Shown here one piece after another: positions 8,443-18,934 of a stretch of DNA of 32,026 nt (position 1 is its first letter; every line of letters starts with the position of its first letter). Below the pieces are notes generated by a model. It saw only the letters and a list, made by a program, of their open reading frames with translations. It did not search any database and was not told the origin of the DNA. Position numbers and translations under genes: made by a program. The DNA comes from Gracilariopsis chorda (lineage: Eukaryota > Rhodophyta > Florideophyceae > Gracilariales > Gracilariaceae): NCBI GenBank assembly GCA_003194525.1, contig NBIV01000423.1, positions 1 through 32,026 of the forward strand. The letters run 5' to 3'.

Positions 8443-10383
8443 TTCGCACCTTGGCTCGTGTCCGTTTGTACGTAGCCGTCACGTGCCGGCGTATCCGTTT
8501 TGGAACAATCTCTTGGCTTCGCTACCCCCCCTTTGCCCGCACTATGTAGCACTTCTGTGCGTCTCCCACGCGTGACCCCCTTTGGCCGCTGTATGTGTGT
8601 GCCCGTTCCACCATTGGCACCGCGTTATGCTTGCGCCTTTTCTCTTGTGCTCCGGTCCGCTGTTTCCACTTCTGCTTGGCAATACCGAAAAGCATGTTCT
8701 TCAGCTCGAGAGTCGTCTGTAAAAATACAAGCGCCATCGTGTATACCTTGTGCCCTCATTTCTTTCAACAGGCGCTGTGTTATTATAAACCTTCACTTGC
8801 TACCTTCGCTTTCTTCGTTTATTGCCACTACCCTATAGGTCTAGTAAGTCTACACCTCTCCAATATTTTTCAACGCTTCTTCGCGCCCCCCCTACCCTAC
8901 CCTTGCTACAACGGAATGCGCATCTGCGTCAGCAGCTACTGGCCCACATATTGACACCGAAGCATGACCATTAACCTTACTGGAGTTAAGATATCCCTCC
9001 CAAGTTGCAAAGCTAGCAGTGTAATCCCCGCCATCTCATACCTCCCTAACCTTAAGAAGCTTGTGGCCTCACACTCGCACGTCACCACAGGGGTATAAGA
9101 ATCTAAATTTACTGTCGCCACTTTGCATCATCGCTGTGCTTGCAAACGCAACAACACCTCACCGCCAACTATCCAGCCCCCAATTTTGCCTCCCCAACTT
9201 CAGTACGTTTGGCCTAAAGTATTGTCCAAAAGCCTCAAGAGCAGGTCCTGCACGTCTCCACACACACGCAAAATCATCAGTAAACCCGTTTCCTCATCAC
9301 GTGAGTAAGTCAAACGACGTCCGCTCGTAAATCTCCGTCATGTTGCTTTCCATCCACTAAAGCTACCGCGGGGATATCAACTCAAGCTTCCAACCCAAAA
9401 CCCACTTGTTCTAACCTTCTCCACCCACTAATGACAAAATTTCTTCATACGAGCAACCGATATTCAACCCACGAGAGGTCTCGACATAATGTTTCTTCAA
9501 TCACAGCCTCCCACACGATCATCACGCAACACTCGTCTTCTCGTATTTACGAAGTTGTCATCTATCTTCGGTAACCGGTACACGTATTTCAAGCCTTTTT
9601 AACACACCACCACAGCCGTGTCCGTCTCCAAATTCTCGGTAGCGCCACGGGAAACCGTTGGGTTCCATCCCGTCCTCCCTTCTGCAGTCGCCAAACGCGC
9701 GCTCACCACTGCCTTTTCCCTCCTCCTCTTGACCGTGACTTTTAGGCACGAGCGTTCGACTACAACGATCGGCTCCTGCTTCGTAACGTAGTTGGAGTGA
9801 ACGTCTCATTTCGATATCTGCAGCAGAAAGGCAATCTAGAGCCCTTTCGGTACCGTTGGTACCACATCCCTATATCACCTATTCTGGCTCATACAGCGTC
9901 AGCATGTAGCATACACCATCTCTACCCCATTACAGATCTCGTGTTACGCTTGCAAGCCTTAATTCCCCAGAAATGCCAGCCCAGCACTTTGTCTGTCCAC
10001 AGACATCGAGTATCGGACTCATTTCCCTACAGACGCTCGTCCACTCCTTCCACTCGTTCTCTACAGGATGTCGGTAAAGGCACGCGCCGCGAAAAAGTGG
10101 AAGGCATCGCGCCCCCTTTGCACCACCCAGAAACAGCGGCGGCATCTCTCGTCGTGTTGTCTTGTCTTCCTCCATACCTCCAACACAAGATAGAAAGAAA
10201 GACTCAAAAAGTCCACTTTCCTTGGATCTCGGCGTACTGCACGATACAACCCTGCGAAATCAACTTGGAGCCGTACCCTATTAACTCTGTAAAAACCAGG
10301 AATGACATTGTGAAGCAACATGGGCACGGGAGCTTTAGAGGGAGACACGAATGTAAGCTAAACGATATTGAACGGGACCATGA
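8443..10383. other. Intergenic stretch, no supportable gene
   Basis: Pyrimidine-rich plus strand with many short ORFs on both strands. The longest frame (9797-10396, plus) starts at GTG, has no ATG upstream and shows no recognisable domain. A minus frame at 9558-9809 has an ATG and a hydrophilic Gly/Glu-rich composition but nothing else in its favour. I see no RNA gene and no repeat related to the A/B modules. Confidence 0.45.
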
Positions 10384-10788
10384 GCGTTTTATTTGACAGT
10401 TGGAAGCGAGATTGGTAATATTGCACGCTGGACGGGGAATGCGTCAAGGGAGTTTGCAAAACTCTGTGAAGACAACACTGTCTTCAACCATGCAACGTTT
10501 GTGTGTACAAGTCTCAATGAACTTCTGACAATTGATTGAACCTATACTAGAATTCGGGACTACCTCAGCGAAGGCGACCGTTTGCTATGTCCTTTCAGTG
10601 TATCTCAAAAGGTACAGCAAAGCGCATGTGCTCACAAGCGTATAGTTCATTCAGAAGCTCGCGCCAGTGACCGCTGAGCGCGTGGAGGCCGCAGTTTTGC
10701 AAAGAATGCTCGAATCTATTGATGCCTTTCTTGTCGAGCTTCAAGAGACAGCGCTGGAGATGGGAATTAGAAACATAGATTTCGGAAA
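10384..10788 (+). pseudogene. Decayed protein-coding remnant
   Basis: Reading GCG at 10384 onward gives a coherent segment (EIGNIARWTGNASREFAKLC... up to CTSLNELL). A shift of one base near 10528 is needed to continue into QLIEPILEFGTTSAKATVCY and VLSVYLKRYSKAHVLTSV. A TAG at 10643-10645 is followed in the same frame by FIQKLAPVTAERVEAAVL and an amphipathic helix, ending at TGA near 10786. Composition is protein-like throughout. The frameshift plus stop indicate a pseudogene or an unrecognised intron. The family is not recognised. Confidence 0.4.
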
Positions 10789-11836
10789 CGCTTGAAGAAG
10801 AGGAAGTTTTTTTGGGGGCGATTCACGCCTTTGTCTGAGGGGGAAGATCAGCTAGTGAACGCACAGGAAGCAACGGTAACGATCGAGATGGAAACGTTTT
10901 GGCGTCTCATTCCGGCAAAGAAGACGCGATATTGAACAAAGCAATGGAGTTCATCGGCCACAGCTGACGATGTGACTTAGAAGGCTTTGAAACAATTTAA
11001 TAGCATTCCAGCAGTACAGTCTATGATCGCGTGCATTTAATGAACATTTTCGGAAGTATGATAAAGTTTAAGAAACCAGGCTGTAATTTACTCCCTGCAA
11101 AACTGAAAACTGATATGCTACCTGTTGCGCAAGAAAAACGGGGGAGGACGCGCATTGTTTTTGTGGGGGTGGAGGTGATGCGGACAAAAGCGCCCCGGAC
11201 TTTACTGGTGTGCGAGTTGCTTCTTACCTCATTTTCAGGCAGTAAAACGGCGAGACTAAGCGATGCACAGTTATGTGGACAAAATGCTCAGCTTCCATGC
11301 TGAAAGCCGGGCAGCGCCCAATAAAATATGCAGAATGAAAACCATATCTAAACCATCGCGTGTGCACCACAAGCACGTGATACAGTCCCCTTTCAAAGCG
11401 CCGCCCCAAGCTGTGTTTCAGCATTTTATAACCAGACCTTTCACCCAAGCTTTGTGCTCTTTTGCTTGACAATTTTAAAGATCACGCTAACACCATACTA
11501 CCTCAAAAAAGAGTCTAAAGTGACTAACTACCAAGCTGAACGTGAACAACACGACTAGAAAACGCCCATTAAAAATATATTTCTGTAAAACCTACGCCCC
11601 CAAAGCTGATCTACAAAATCGTTTTAAAAGAGAGATAGGTGTTTGAATACAAAACAAAATCGTGGGAAAAGGGGCATAATCGCACGACGCAAGCAAAAGC
11701 GTCGGCAGCAAGTACCTAGCAAACCAGTATCCAAGACATCAACTCAAAACAATCCAATCTCTCAATAACAAAAGCCCTCAGTAGATCTTTCTCTGGGAAA
11801 AAAAATGTTTCGATGTTTCCACGATTACGCCTTGTT
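10789..11836. other. Region between the remnant and element B
   Basis: It may contain more of the remnant: an open segment at about 10806-10935 reads LVNAQEATVTIEMETFWRL before a stop. A plus frame at 11031-11303 is open but featureless. From about 11500 the sequence is A-rich and shows no gene. Homology to element A begins at about 11837. Confidence 0.35.
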
Positions 11837-13592
11837 TCTAGATATAATAGTAAAGCAGAATCCGAAAAAACGCAGCGGCATTTCTGAGTACAGAGCTATC
11901 TGCAAAACTCTCGGCATTGGTGATGAAAAGAATGAAATTTGGGTGCGTCGAGATGCTATGCTACTGTAGTCCTGAAGTGTAAGAACGGGCGTCGTGGAGC
12001 CAGACCTAGGCAGCGGAAGATCTCGAGTTTTTCTGACAAATACAATCTCAGGATGAGAGTGACACTGTCAAACTAGAACTACCACTGGGCCGAGAGCGAC
12101 TCTTTCTCAGGCAGCTTCACGCTGCATGGCCTGGATTCATGATGTTGTAAAACTCGAAAAAAACAGATGATATGATATGAGGGCTTGATCACCAAACGAG
12201 GCTTGAATGCGAGAGAAAGTTGAGAAGGAGCGATACGTCGTTGAAGGACTCGTGTCTGCATTTAAGTAGAAAGCGTTACCATTTTCGGAGTACGTTTGGT
12301 GCGGAAACGGATTGCACGTGAGCGCGTTGAGCTGGAGCGTTCGGCATGTTACCAATGATGGCCAGGGTAGATATCGGTCACGTGAGCATTACTTAGGGTC
12401 AGAGCAGAGGCGTTGGGCAATGCAACGGGTGTGATGTTGGTGCGTGGCAAGCTACTACCTCTCAACCCACCACCTGGCACGTAGTGAGTTGAGAGATCGA
12501 CCGCGGGGTGTCACGTGAATCTTGAGACAACGCGTCTTGTAATCTCTACGTAGGTGCATCACAAGCGCGGTACGGCTGAAGCAAGGCTGCCAGAGAGAGA
12601 TTACGGACAGCGCAAAAGTTGTGGTATCTACATGTTTCCGGGAGATTGCACCGAAACAGGCGCGATCGGTGCGGTAACCTTCGTAGTCGATAATCAGCAA
12701 TACCCGACCGAAAGTGCTGACACACAGGTGAACTCGAACACAGTGCCATTTGGCATCTCAATCGCCGTCACTCTCTCCCGCTAGCGGGCGGCGATCACAT
12801 TTTCTTTTTCAGCCGGCTTGAAAAGCGGTCAAAACGCCGCCTTGAGGGCAGCCGCGCCAAGGACAGTGCCGGTACGAAACCGACGCTGTCACATACGCAG
12901 CAGAAATAAGTGTTGGAGGAGGAACAAGCCCGCCCGCCCATTCAAAAAGTTACACCCCGTCACCGACACTCTCTCCCCCCCCCCTCCCCTATCCAGCGAG
13001 CCGTTCCACGCGTTGTACATACGCTCTCTGGACGCGGCACAAACGCGCCGTGGACAGCGCAGCCCCCGTCACGTGCTCCGGTACCGCACCCAAACTAACG
13101 CGAAAAACAGCATCCGCACGTGACACGCACGTACCTTCGCACCACCAGCTTCCGTACTTAAGGGAGAGCGCGCCGGCACCGCTCTGCTTCGCCGCCCCAC
13201 CTCTCTCTTCCAAAACGAAGGAAGGCAGAACCTGTGACCCTTCCCATCACCAACTCCGCTTGCACCTCCATCGCTGCAAAAACACCAATACCGGCTCAAT
13301 CTCTGGCACCCACAAATGAACGTCACTCCCCCTGGCCCCACGGTTCACGTAATCATCAGCCTTCTTCGAAGCACCCCCCGCAGCACCCGTCGCGGCTCCC
13401 GCTCCCGTTGCAGCACCCTCTGCAGCACCCTTCACAGCTCCGTTCGCCGCTCTCTCTCTTCCACACACTCCGCAGAACTGGACGAACACAACTGCGCCAG
13501 GCCCGAGCAATCTGCCGCCAGTGGTCTATCATAATGACCACCCCAATGGTGAGCCTGCCCAGCTTCAGCGGCCGGGCGTGCAGAGATGTGGG
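11837..13592 (+). repeat. Element copy B, direct orientation (partial)
   Basis: Homologous to element A from about 2768 onward, with more divergence than between the terminal repeats. It lacks the 364-bp insertion found in A, so it marks the empty site: the ATG at 13317 runs directly into the Thr-Pro-Pro codons. B stops at about 13592 within exon 1 of the spliced gene, where the sequence folds back into the inverted segment 13593-14438. Confidence 0.8.
12554..12784 (+). pseudogene. Conserved ORF module, copy in B
   Basis: Counterpart of 3512-3787. It carries EARLPERDYGQRKSCGIYMF and TFVVDNQQYPTESAD, but no ATG precedes the conserved part and it stops at TAG 12782-12784, earlier than in A. 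Probably a decayed copy. Confidence 0.4.
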
Positions 13593-14438
13593 CATTGTGC
13601 GTGCGGACAGACGGCTGCGTTTATAGGGACGTTCCGTTAGTGACGAAGACCAAGGTAGGGAGGGCACGGACGCCAATGTGCCGAGGGCGTGTGGAGGCCG
13701 CTGTTCCGGGGCGTATTGGAGGGTTGGAGCACGGTGAGAGGTGCTGCTGCCCGGATGCACAGGCGCCACGGGCGGTATGGGGTTAACTGGCGCGGGGGAA
13801 GGGCCTCTATTGCCCGACTGTGGGCAGGACGTGACTCGAGTTAAGCCCTCTCCGTCAGCAAAGGTTAGATTGACGGTGCAGCCAGAGTGAAAGTTGAACA
13901 AGATGTTCTTTTCTTCGTTTCTATGCATGTCTGTGTGTATGGAAACGAAGAATAGAACAGCTTCTTTGTCAGCAGCTGGCAAAAGAGAGGTAGAAAGGGG
14001 GCGAGGCGGAAAGTATTGGTGAGATATTGAACGTACAGTAGTTGCGATTATAACTCTGCACGCCCGGCCGCTGAAGCTGGGCAGGCTCACCATTGGGGTG
14101 GTCATTATGAAAGACCACTGGCGGCAGATTGCTAGGGCATGGCGCAGTTGTGTTCGTCCAGTTCTGCGGAGGGTGCTACGGAGGGTGCTGCGGAGTGTGT
14201 GGAAGAGAGAGCGGCGAACGGAGCTGTGAAGGGTGCTGTAGAGGGTGCTGCAGCGGGAGCGGGAGCCGCGACGGGAGCTGCGGGGGGTGCTTCGGAGAAG
14301 GCTGATGATTACGTGAACCGTGGGGGCCGGGGGAGTGACGTTCATTTGTGGGTGCCAGAGATTGAGTCGGTATTGGTGTTGTTGCAGCGATGGAGGTGCA
14401 AGCGGAGTTGGTGATGGGAAGGGTTACAGGTTCTGCCC
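13225..14438. repeat. Fold-back inverted repeat of the spliced gene's first exon
   Basis: The left arm, about 13225-13592 (plus), and right arm, about 14055-14438 (minus), are near-identical inverted copies of exon 1 and its upstream flank. The central 13593-14054 is the remainder of the minus-strand copy: intron (donor GTACGT at 14036) and first part of exon 2, ending at codons MPTS near 13590. The 329-residue minus frame spanning 13356-14345 reads through this whole structure, including the intron and the opposite arm. It is not a real gene product. Confidence 0.8.
13590..14345 (-). pseudogene. Truncated inverted copy of the spliced gene
   Basis: Starts MNVTPPAP at 14345. The later part of exon 1 is out of frame relative to A'. 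The intron donor is conserved, but the region before the acceptor has acquired an inverted duplication (13905-13958). Exon 2 then matches A' from CTVNLTF to KRSRLSARTMPTS, where it is cut at the fold-back junction. It lacks the whole conserved C-terminal domain. Confidence 0.6.
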
Positions 14439-14701
14439 ACATTGTCCCTATTTGAGATTTATAAACATGGGCTGCCGTAGAGCATAGCCAGCAAAGTTGC
14501 ACTTTCTTTTAAATATTCAAAAGTTTTCATTTCAAATTCAAGTCTCACAGCGCATGGTCATTTTTTGAAATACCGCCTTTCCAAATTTATCAAAATTTAG
14601 CCATTTGCTTCAATACTCTCCACGGTCTACTCTTGACGACTACATTTCTAAAACTGAAGTCAGTCAGTAAAAAGTCATCATATTTTGCTTTGGTCAGTCA
14701 G

Positions 14702-15959
14702 TCAAGACCACGGCGGCCCTGGCGATAAGAGCGCGCAGTAGCGGATCGCCGGCCAACTGGAAAAAGTGGGCGGAGTGGGCGGAGTGTTCGCGGCACAATG
14801 AGGGGAACTGGCGGGTAATGGCGGCGGAAGGACGGCTCCGTCAGTGTGCATGGGCTCCGAGGTGCGTTTTGCACCACTTTCCTCCTTGGCGCGTTCCTTG
14901 TCGCGAATGCGTGTGTCAATCATCTCCGCCAGCGTCGCAAAGTCATCCGGCACGGGCTCACCCGCCTTCCTCATGGCGCTCACAATGCGACAACGACTGA
15001 TCACATTGTACATTTTCTGCTTGCGGCGCAAGTTGCCCTCCCAACGGTAGCCGATCGCCGCCTCGAATCTCGACGCGCCTAAAAACTCAAACGTCTTTCC
15101 GATAGTGCGGCGCTTCTCCAGTAGTTTGCGGTCATTCACACGACGACCGTCTTCTTTGCAATAATCGCGCAGCGGCACACCGTCCGGAGCACCGCTTCCA
15201 TGCAAATACATGTCTACCACAGCCTCCCAGTCATTCAGAGATCTTTCGCCCACATCGGCGGAAGTGGAGCCGTTGCTGCGGGTACGCATGTCACGGAATC
15301 TATCTTCGCTACCCTCAGACTCGCTGGAGTTGGATGTGGGCATTGCACGTGTAGACAGACGGCTGCGTTTGCAGGGACGTTCGGTCAGTGGCGGCAGCCG
15401 AGGTAGCGAGCGTACGTACGGCAATGCGCTGAGCGGTTGTGAAAGACGCTGTTGCGGAGTGCATTGTCGGGTTGGAGCAGGGTGGGACGTGCGGCCGGCC
15501 GGATGCACAGGCGCAACGGGCGGTATGGGGTTGACGTGAGCGGGGGGAGGGGCTCTGTTGGCCGACTGTTGGCATGACATGACTTGGATGAAGCACTGCC
15601 CGTCACGTAAGGTTAGATTGACGGTGCAGTTGGAGTGAAAGTTGTAGTGGACTGTGTGTAAGGAAACGAGAAAAGAACATCTTCTTTATCAGCAGCTGGC
15701 AAAAGAGAGGTGGAACGGGAGGTACCGGTGAGCTATTGAACGTACAATGGTTTTGAACATAAGTTTGCAAGTCTGGCAGCTGATGCTGAGCACGCTGATG
15801 CTGAGCACGCTGGTGCTGGGGATTGTCATTTTGAGAGAACATGGGCGGTAGATTGCTCAGGCCTGGCGCTGTGTGGTAGGTTCGGTGCTGCGGAGGGTGC
15901 AGCGGATAAGGCTGATGAGCATGTGGGCCTTGGGGACCGGGAGGGGGGGTCACATTCAT
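14702..15959 (-). CDS. Spliced gene of unknown family; intact member of the element's gene
   Basis: Proposed join: exon 1 15959-15746, intron 15745-15652 (94 nt, GTACGT...TTACACACAG with a pyrimidine tract), exon 2 15651-14702, stop TGA. The two exons are in different frames and the join gives exactly 387 codons plus stop, reading QTYVQNH|FHYNFHSNCTV across the junction. Residues 1-70 are Pro/His/Gln-rich with QHQRA repeats. Residues 96-200 are Pro-rich with a basic KRSR patch at 166-169 that could be a nuclear signal. Residues about 209-331 form a compact conserved region (NDWEAVVDMYLHG, KRRTIGKTFEFLGASRFEAA, CRIVSAMRKAG). The tail is low complexity. The frame upstream of 15959 is open without an ATG, so an additional 5' exon is possible. 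Function unknown; nuclear or nucleic-acid binding is only a guess. Confidence 0.65.
15652..15745 (-). other. Intron of the spliced element gene
   Basis: GT-AG intron of 94 nt on the minus strand, donor GTACGT, acceptor TTACACACAG, phase 1. The same boundaries are recognisable in A (4848-4952, 105 nt), and the donor also in the truncated inverted copy (14036). In A the joined frame likewise continues from QTYVQNY into NFHYSCTVNLTL. Agreement in separate copies supports real splicing. Confidence 0.7.
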
Positions 15960-16476
15960 TTGTGCGAACCAGAGATTGGACGAGTATTGCTGTTGTGGCG
16001 ACGATGGAGGTGCAAGTGGGTTATTGATGGGAACGGTTGCGGGTTCTGTCTTTCTTTGTTTTTGAAGAGAGGTGGGGCGGCGAAACAGAACGGTAGCGAC
16101 GCGCGCTTTGGCTCAAATACGGAAGCAGGTGGTGCGCAGGTACCGAGCGCGCCGCGTGCGGATGCTGTTTTTCTCGTTACTTTTGAGTGCGTTACCGGAT
16201 CACGTGGCGGAGGGCGCGCTGTCAGCGGCTCGTTTGTGCCGCGTCCAGGAAGCGTGCGTAAAACGCGAGCGAACGGCTCGCTGGAACCATTTGTGGGAGG
16301 GGGGGAAGGAGGGGGAGAGTGTCGGTGATGGAATGCAACTTTTTGAATGGGCGGGCGGGTTTACTCCTCCGCCAACACTTGTCACTGCTGCTTATGTGAC
16401 AGCGCCGGTTTCGTGCTGGCACTGTCCTTGGCGCGGCTCCCCTCAAGGCGGCGTTTTGACCGTTTTGCGAGCCAGC

Positions 16477-16719
16477 TTAAGAAAGAAAGGTGATCGTAGC
16501 CAGCTGGCGCGAGAGAGTGACAGCGATTGAAATGCCAAGCGGCATTGTGTTCGAAGTCACATATGTGTCAGCGCTTTTGGTCGGGCATTGCTGTTTATCG
16601 ACTACGAAGGTAGCCGGACCGATCGCGCCTGTTTCGGTGCGTTCTTCCGGAAACATGCAGATATCGCAGCTTTTGCGCTGTCGGTAATTTCTCTCCGGCA
16701 GCCTTGCTTCATCCCCCAT
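16477..16719 (-). pseudogene. Conserved ORF module, copy in A'
   Basis: Counterpart of 3512-3787 with ATG at 16719 (MGDEARLPERNYRQRKSC). It remains open to 16477 but differs from A mostly by residue-changing substitutions (Gly to Asp, Tyr to Cys, Cys to Arg). I suspect relaxed constraint. The opposite strand is also open here, as in every copy. Confidence 0.35.
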
Positions 16720-18263
16720 CCCCGTAACGCGCTTGTGACGCACCTACGTAGAGTTTACAAGACGCGTTGTACCTTGTCACGCACCAACCTCACACCCGTC
16801 GCATTGTCCAACACTTCTGCCTGACCCTAAATGTAATGCTCCGGTGCTGCCACGTGACTGGTATTTGCCCTTGCCGTCACTGGTAACATGCCGAATGCTC
16901 CAGCTCAGCGCGCTCACATGCAATCCGTTTCCGCCCCAAACATCCTCCAAAAATCGTAAAGCTTTCTACTTCAATGCAGGCACGTAGTCCTTCAAGGATG
17001 TATCGCTCCTCCTCAACTTTCTCTCGCACTCAAGACTCGTTTGGTGATTTAGCCCTCATATCATGTTATCTGTATTTTCAAGTTTTACAACATCACGATT
17101 CCAGGCCATGCTGCGTGAAGCTCTCTGAGAAAGAGTCACTCTCGACCAGTGGTAGTTGTAGTTTGACAGTGTCTCTCTCATGCAGAGATTGTACTTGTTA
17201 GAAAAACTCGAGATCTTTCGCTGCCTAGGTCTGGCTCCACGACGCCCGTTCTTACACTTCATGACTACGATATCACTTCGACTCACAGATTTTGATCTTT
17301 TCATCACCAATGCCGAAACCTGCAGATAGCTCTGTACTCAGAAATGCCGCTGCGTTCATTCGGATTCTGCTTTGTTATTATTTCTAGAAAGATCAGGCTC
17401 TTGGTGGAGGTGAACTGCAGCCCGGAGGGCTAGCCCTCCGGGCTACCGTTCAATTCCACTTCCAAGAAACCGAATTTCGTCACCGGCAGACTGTGCTCTA
17501 GTGATGGAGTCGCTTTAGTTAGTGACTCGTTTTGGATGCGGTCTCGAAACATTTGTAAAACTGGATCCTGAATTTGTGTGTGTTCTTGTCACGCAAACGG
17601 TGCATCCTCAAACGCTTCAGGTTTGAGTCCGAAGGTTCTGATGGCTGCCACCACGTATCTACCAAGTGTAGATTGGTCGGGCACGACTGAAACACGTCCG
17701 AGCGAAAGGGGGTGACTTCAACGGAGCAGTGGTTTAGGACGCGACTGTGGTTCTCAGGAGGTGCGTTTTCAACAGGGTTTTGAAGCGGTTCACAGTGGTT
17801 CCTGTCGATACCAATGAGCGTGACCTCATGTAGTATAAACTTTTTCCCGCGCTTCTTACCACTTGCGCACTCGATAACGTAAACTCTCTAGCTACTGTTT
17901 CTGGTGCTCTCGTGGCTCACTCGCTGACACGTAACAAGGTGCAAACAGCTGGTAACAGAGAGCCTTATCAACTCAGAGCATAAATACTGAGCTTCGTAAA
18001 GCCTTGGCCGCTCGTGTGCCTTCGTCGTATCATTTATTCTGGTCAACCTCAACACCCTTCATTTGGATCTTCCCACACCATAGTGCCTTTTGTTCCCCAA
18101 TTTTCATCCGTTTGCCTTCGACCTCGCTGTCTTCGCTACTTTCTAGGAGTATGTTCTGTCAATTTCTTGCTCTTCCCCGGAACAAACCAGCTTTGGAAAC
18201 ATTTGTGGGCGAGATTTCATAGGTTTGTGAAGTTTACAGCCATCAACACCCGTATAACATTCA
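16720..18263. other. Non-coding or decayed part of A'
   Basis: Inverted counterpart of about 1899-3500. Remnant frames seen in A recur with different stops and frame changes: the KCKNGRRGARPRQRKISSF segment lies on the minus strand near 17200-17270. It holds the 26-bp palindrome at 17419-17444, which A lacks. No gene is supported. Confidence 0.45.
17419..17444. repeat. Perfect 26-bp palindrome
   Basis: The 13-base half AGCCCGGAGGGCT is followed immediately by its exact reverse complement with no loop. Element A has only one half at the corresponding place (near 2731-2741), so the palindrome arose in A' by inverted duplication, or one half was lost in A. Confidence 0.95.
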
Positions 18264-18314
18264 ATGGACGCGTACGAATCTATCGTACGTAGCGCGTGCT
18301 GCCGCCAGTTTTGA
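18264..18314 (+). pseudogene. 5' fragment of the AlkD-like gene
   Basis: ATG 18264 opens MDAYESIVR, matching MDAYDSIVR of the gene at 1898, and then diverges to a TGA at 18312-18314. The upstream flank back to about 18000 is also homologous to the AlkD-like gene's upstream region. The element duplication therefore carried the promoter region and gene start but not the body. Confidence 0.75.
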
Positions 18315-18604
18315 GCGGTCTATTCACGGGCCCGCGGGCCGCGACCCGTAAGCGACAGCGCATTTTCTCTTTACAACATGCTGTGTGGGCTGACTTGGCT
18401 ACATCGCCGGTAGCTCCATCGGAGGTGCTCAACGAAGATTGAAGATGGAAAGCGTTTAGAATCAGGTCGATTGCACTGTCGTCATGTAAACCGATAGTGG
18501 AAAGCAGATTGTCCACACCTGAGATTAGAGCGCTACAATATTCTTTTGAATCCGTCGTCCCACTAAATCTCGCCGCGAATCGCGCCCAACACAAATCGCT
18601 GTAC
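18280..18604 (-). CDS. Possible 3' exon of an unknown gene
   Basis: Minus-strand frame running to TAG at 18280-18282 and reading SALISGVDNLLSTIGLHDDS, then AIDLILNAFHLQSSLSTS, which has a convincing helical, protein-like composition. No ATG is present at its start. An acceptor-like TTACTCGCAG precedes codon GTA near 18604, so it is more likely a terminal exon than a complete gene. Its end overlaps the AlkD-like 5' fragment at the edge of the A' repeat, so the tail beyond CKEKMRCRL may be a product of the rearrangement. No family recognised. Confidence 0.35.
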
Positions 18605-18934
18605 CTGCGAGTAAGAGCTAACCTTCGCAAGGTTACTCAATCGGATTATATGCACTGCTTTACTCTCCATGCCCGCTTCATTCGTTAAAGATATCAGCCA
18701 ATGACCGTTTCGTCAACTATTGATGTCTCCTGTACACAAGTTAACTCTCCCCCGCCACATCATATTCTCTCCCGATTCCAGCAGCCTCATCCGCCACAAT
18801 AACCACGCAGATGTATCGCTGTTTATTCTCGGTACTCTCCTACATTCTTACGAATGCACCCATTCCTACAATCTCAATTCTGTCTAAGGCGGCTCATGGT
18901 TTTATGTCCTACACATACTGACAAGGCGTGGGTT

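Larger units (their letters stand above)
14960..18300 (-). repeat. Element copy A' (inverted relative to A)
   Basis: Inverted homologue of 1880-5684 without the LTR-like insertion. At the low-coordinate side, homology to A ends at about 14960 while the spliced gene continues to 14702, so A is the truncated partner. At the high-coordinate side it includes the AlkD-like gene's upstream region and its first 17 codons, then ends at about 18300. Confidence 0.85.

Noticed and set aside
9797..10396. 199-codon plus ORF as a gene
   Set aside because: It starts at GTG with no ATG nearby and shows no domain, repeat or homologue. Overlapping minus frames are equally open.
13356..14345. 329-codon minus ORF as a large gene
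   Set aside because: It reads straight through the candidate intron and then into the opposite arm of the fold-back repeat. Only pieces match the intact family member, in more than one frame.
1880..18300. Autonomous DNA transposon carrying the spliced gene
   Set aside because: No terminal inverted repeats, target-site duplications or transposase motifs were found at the module ends, and breakpoints differ between copies. Segmental duplication fits better.
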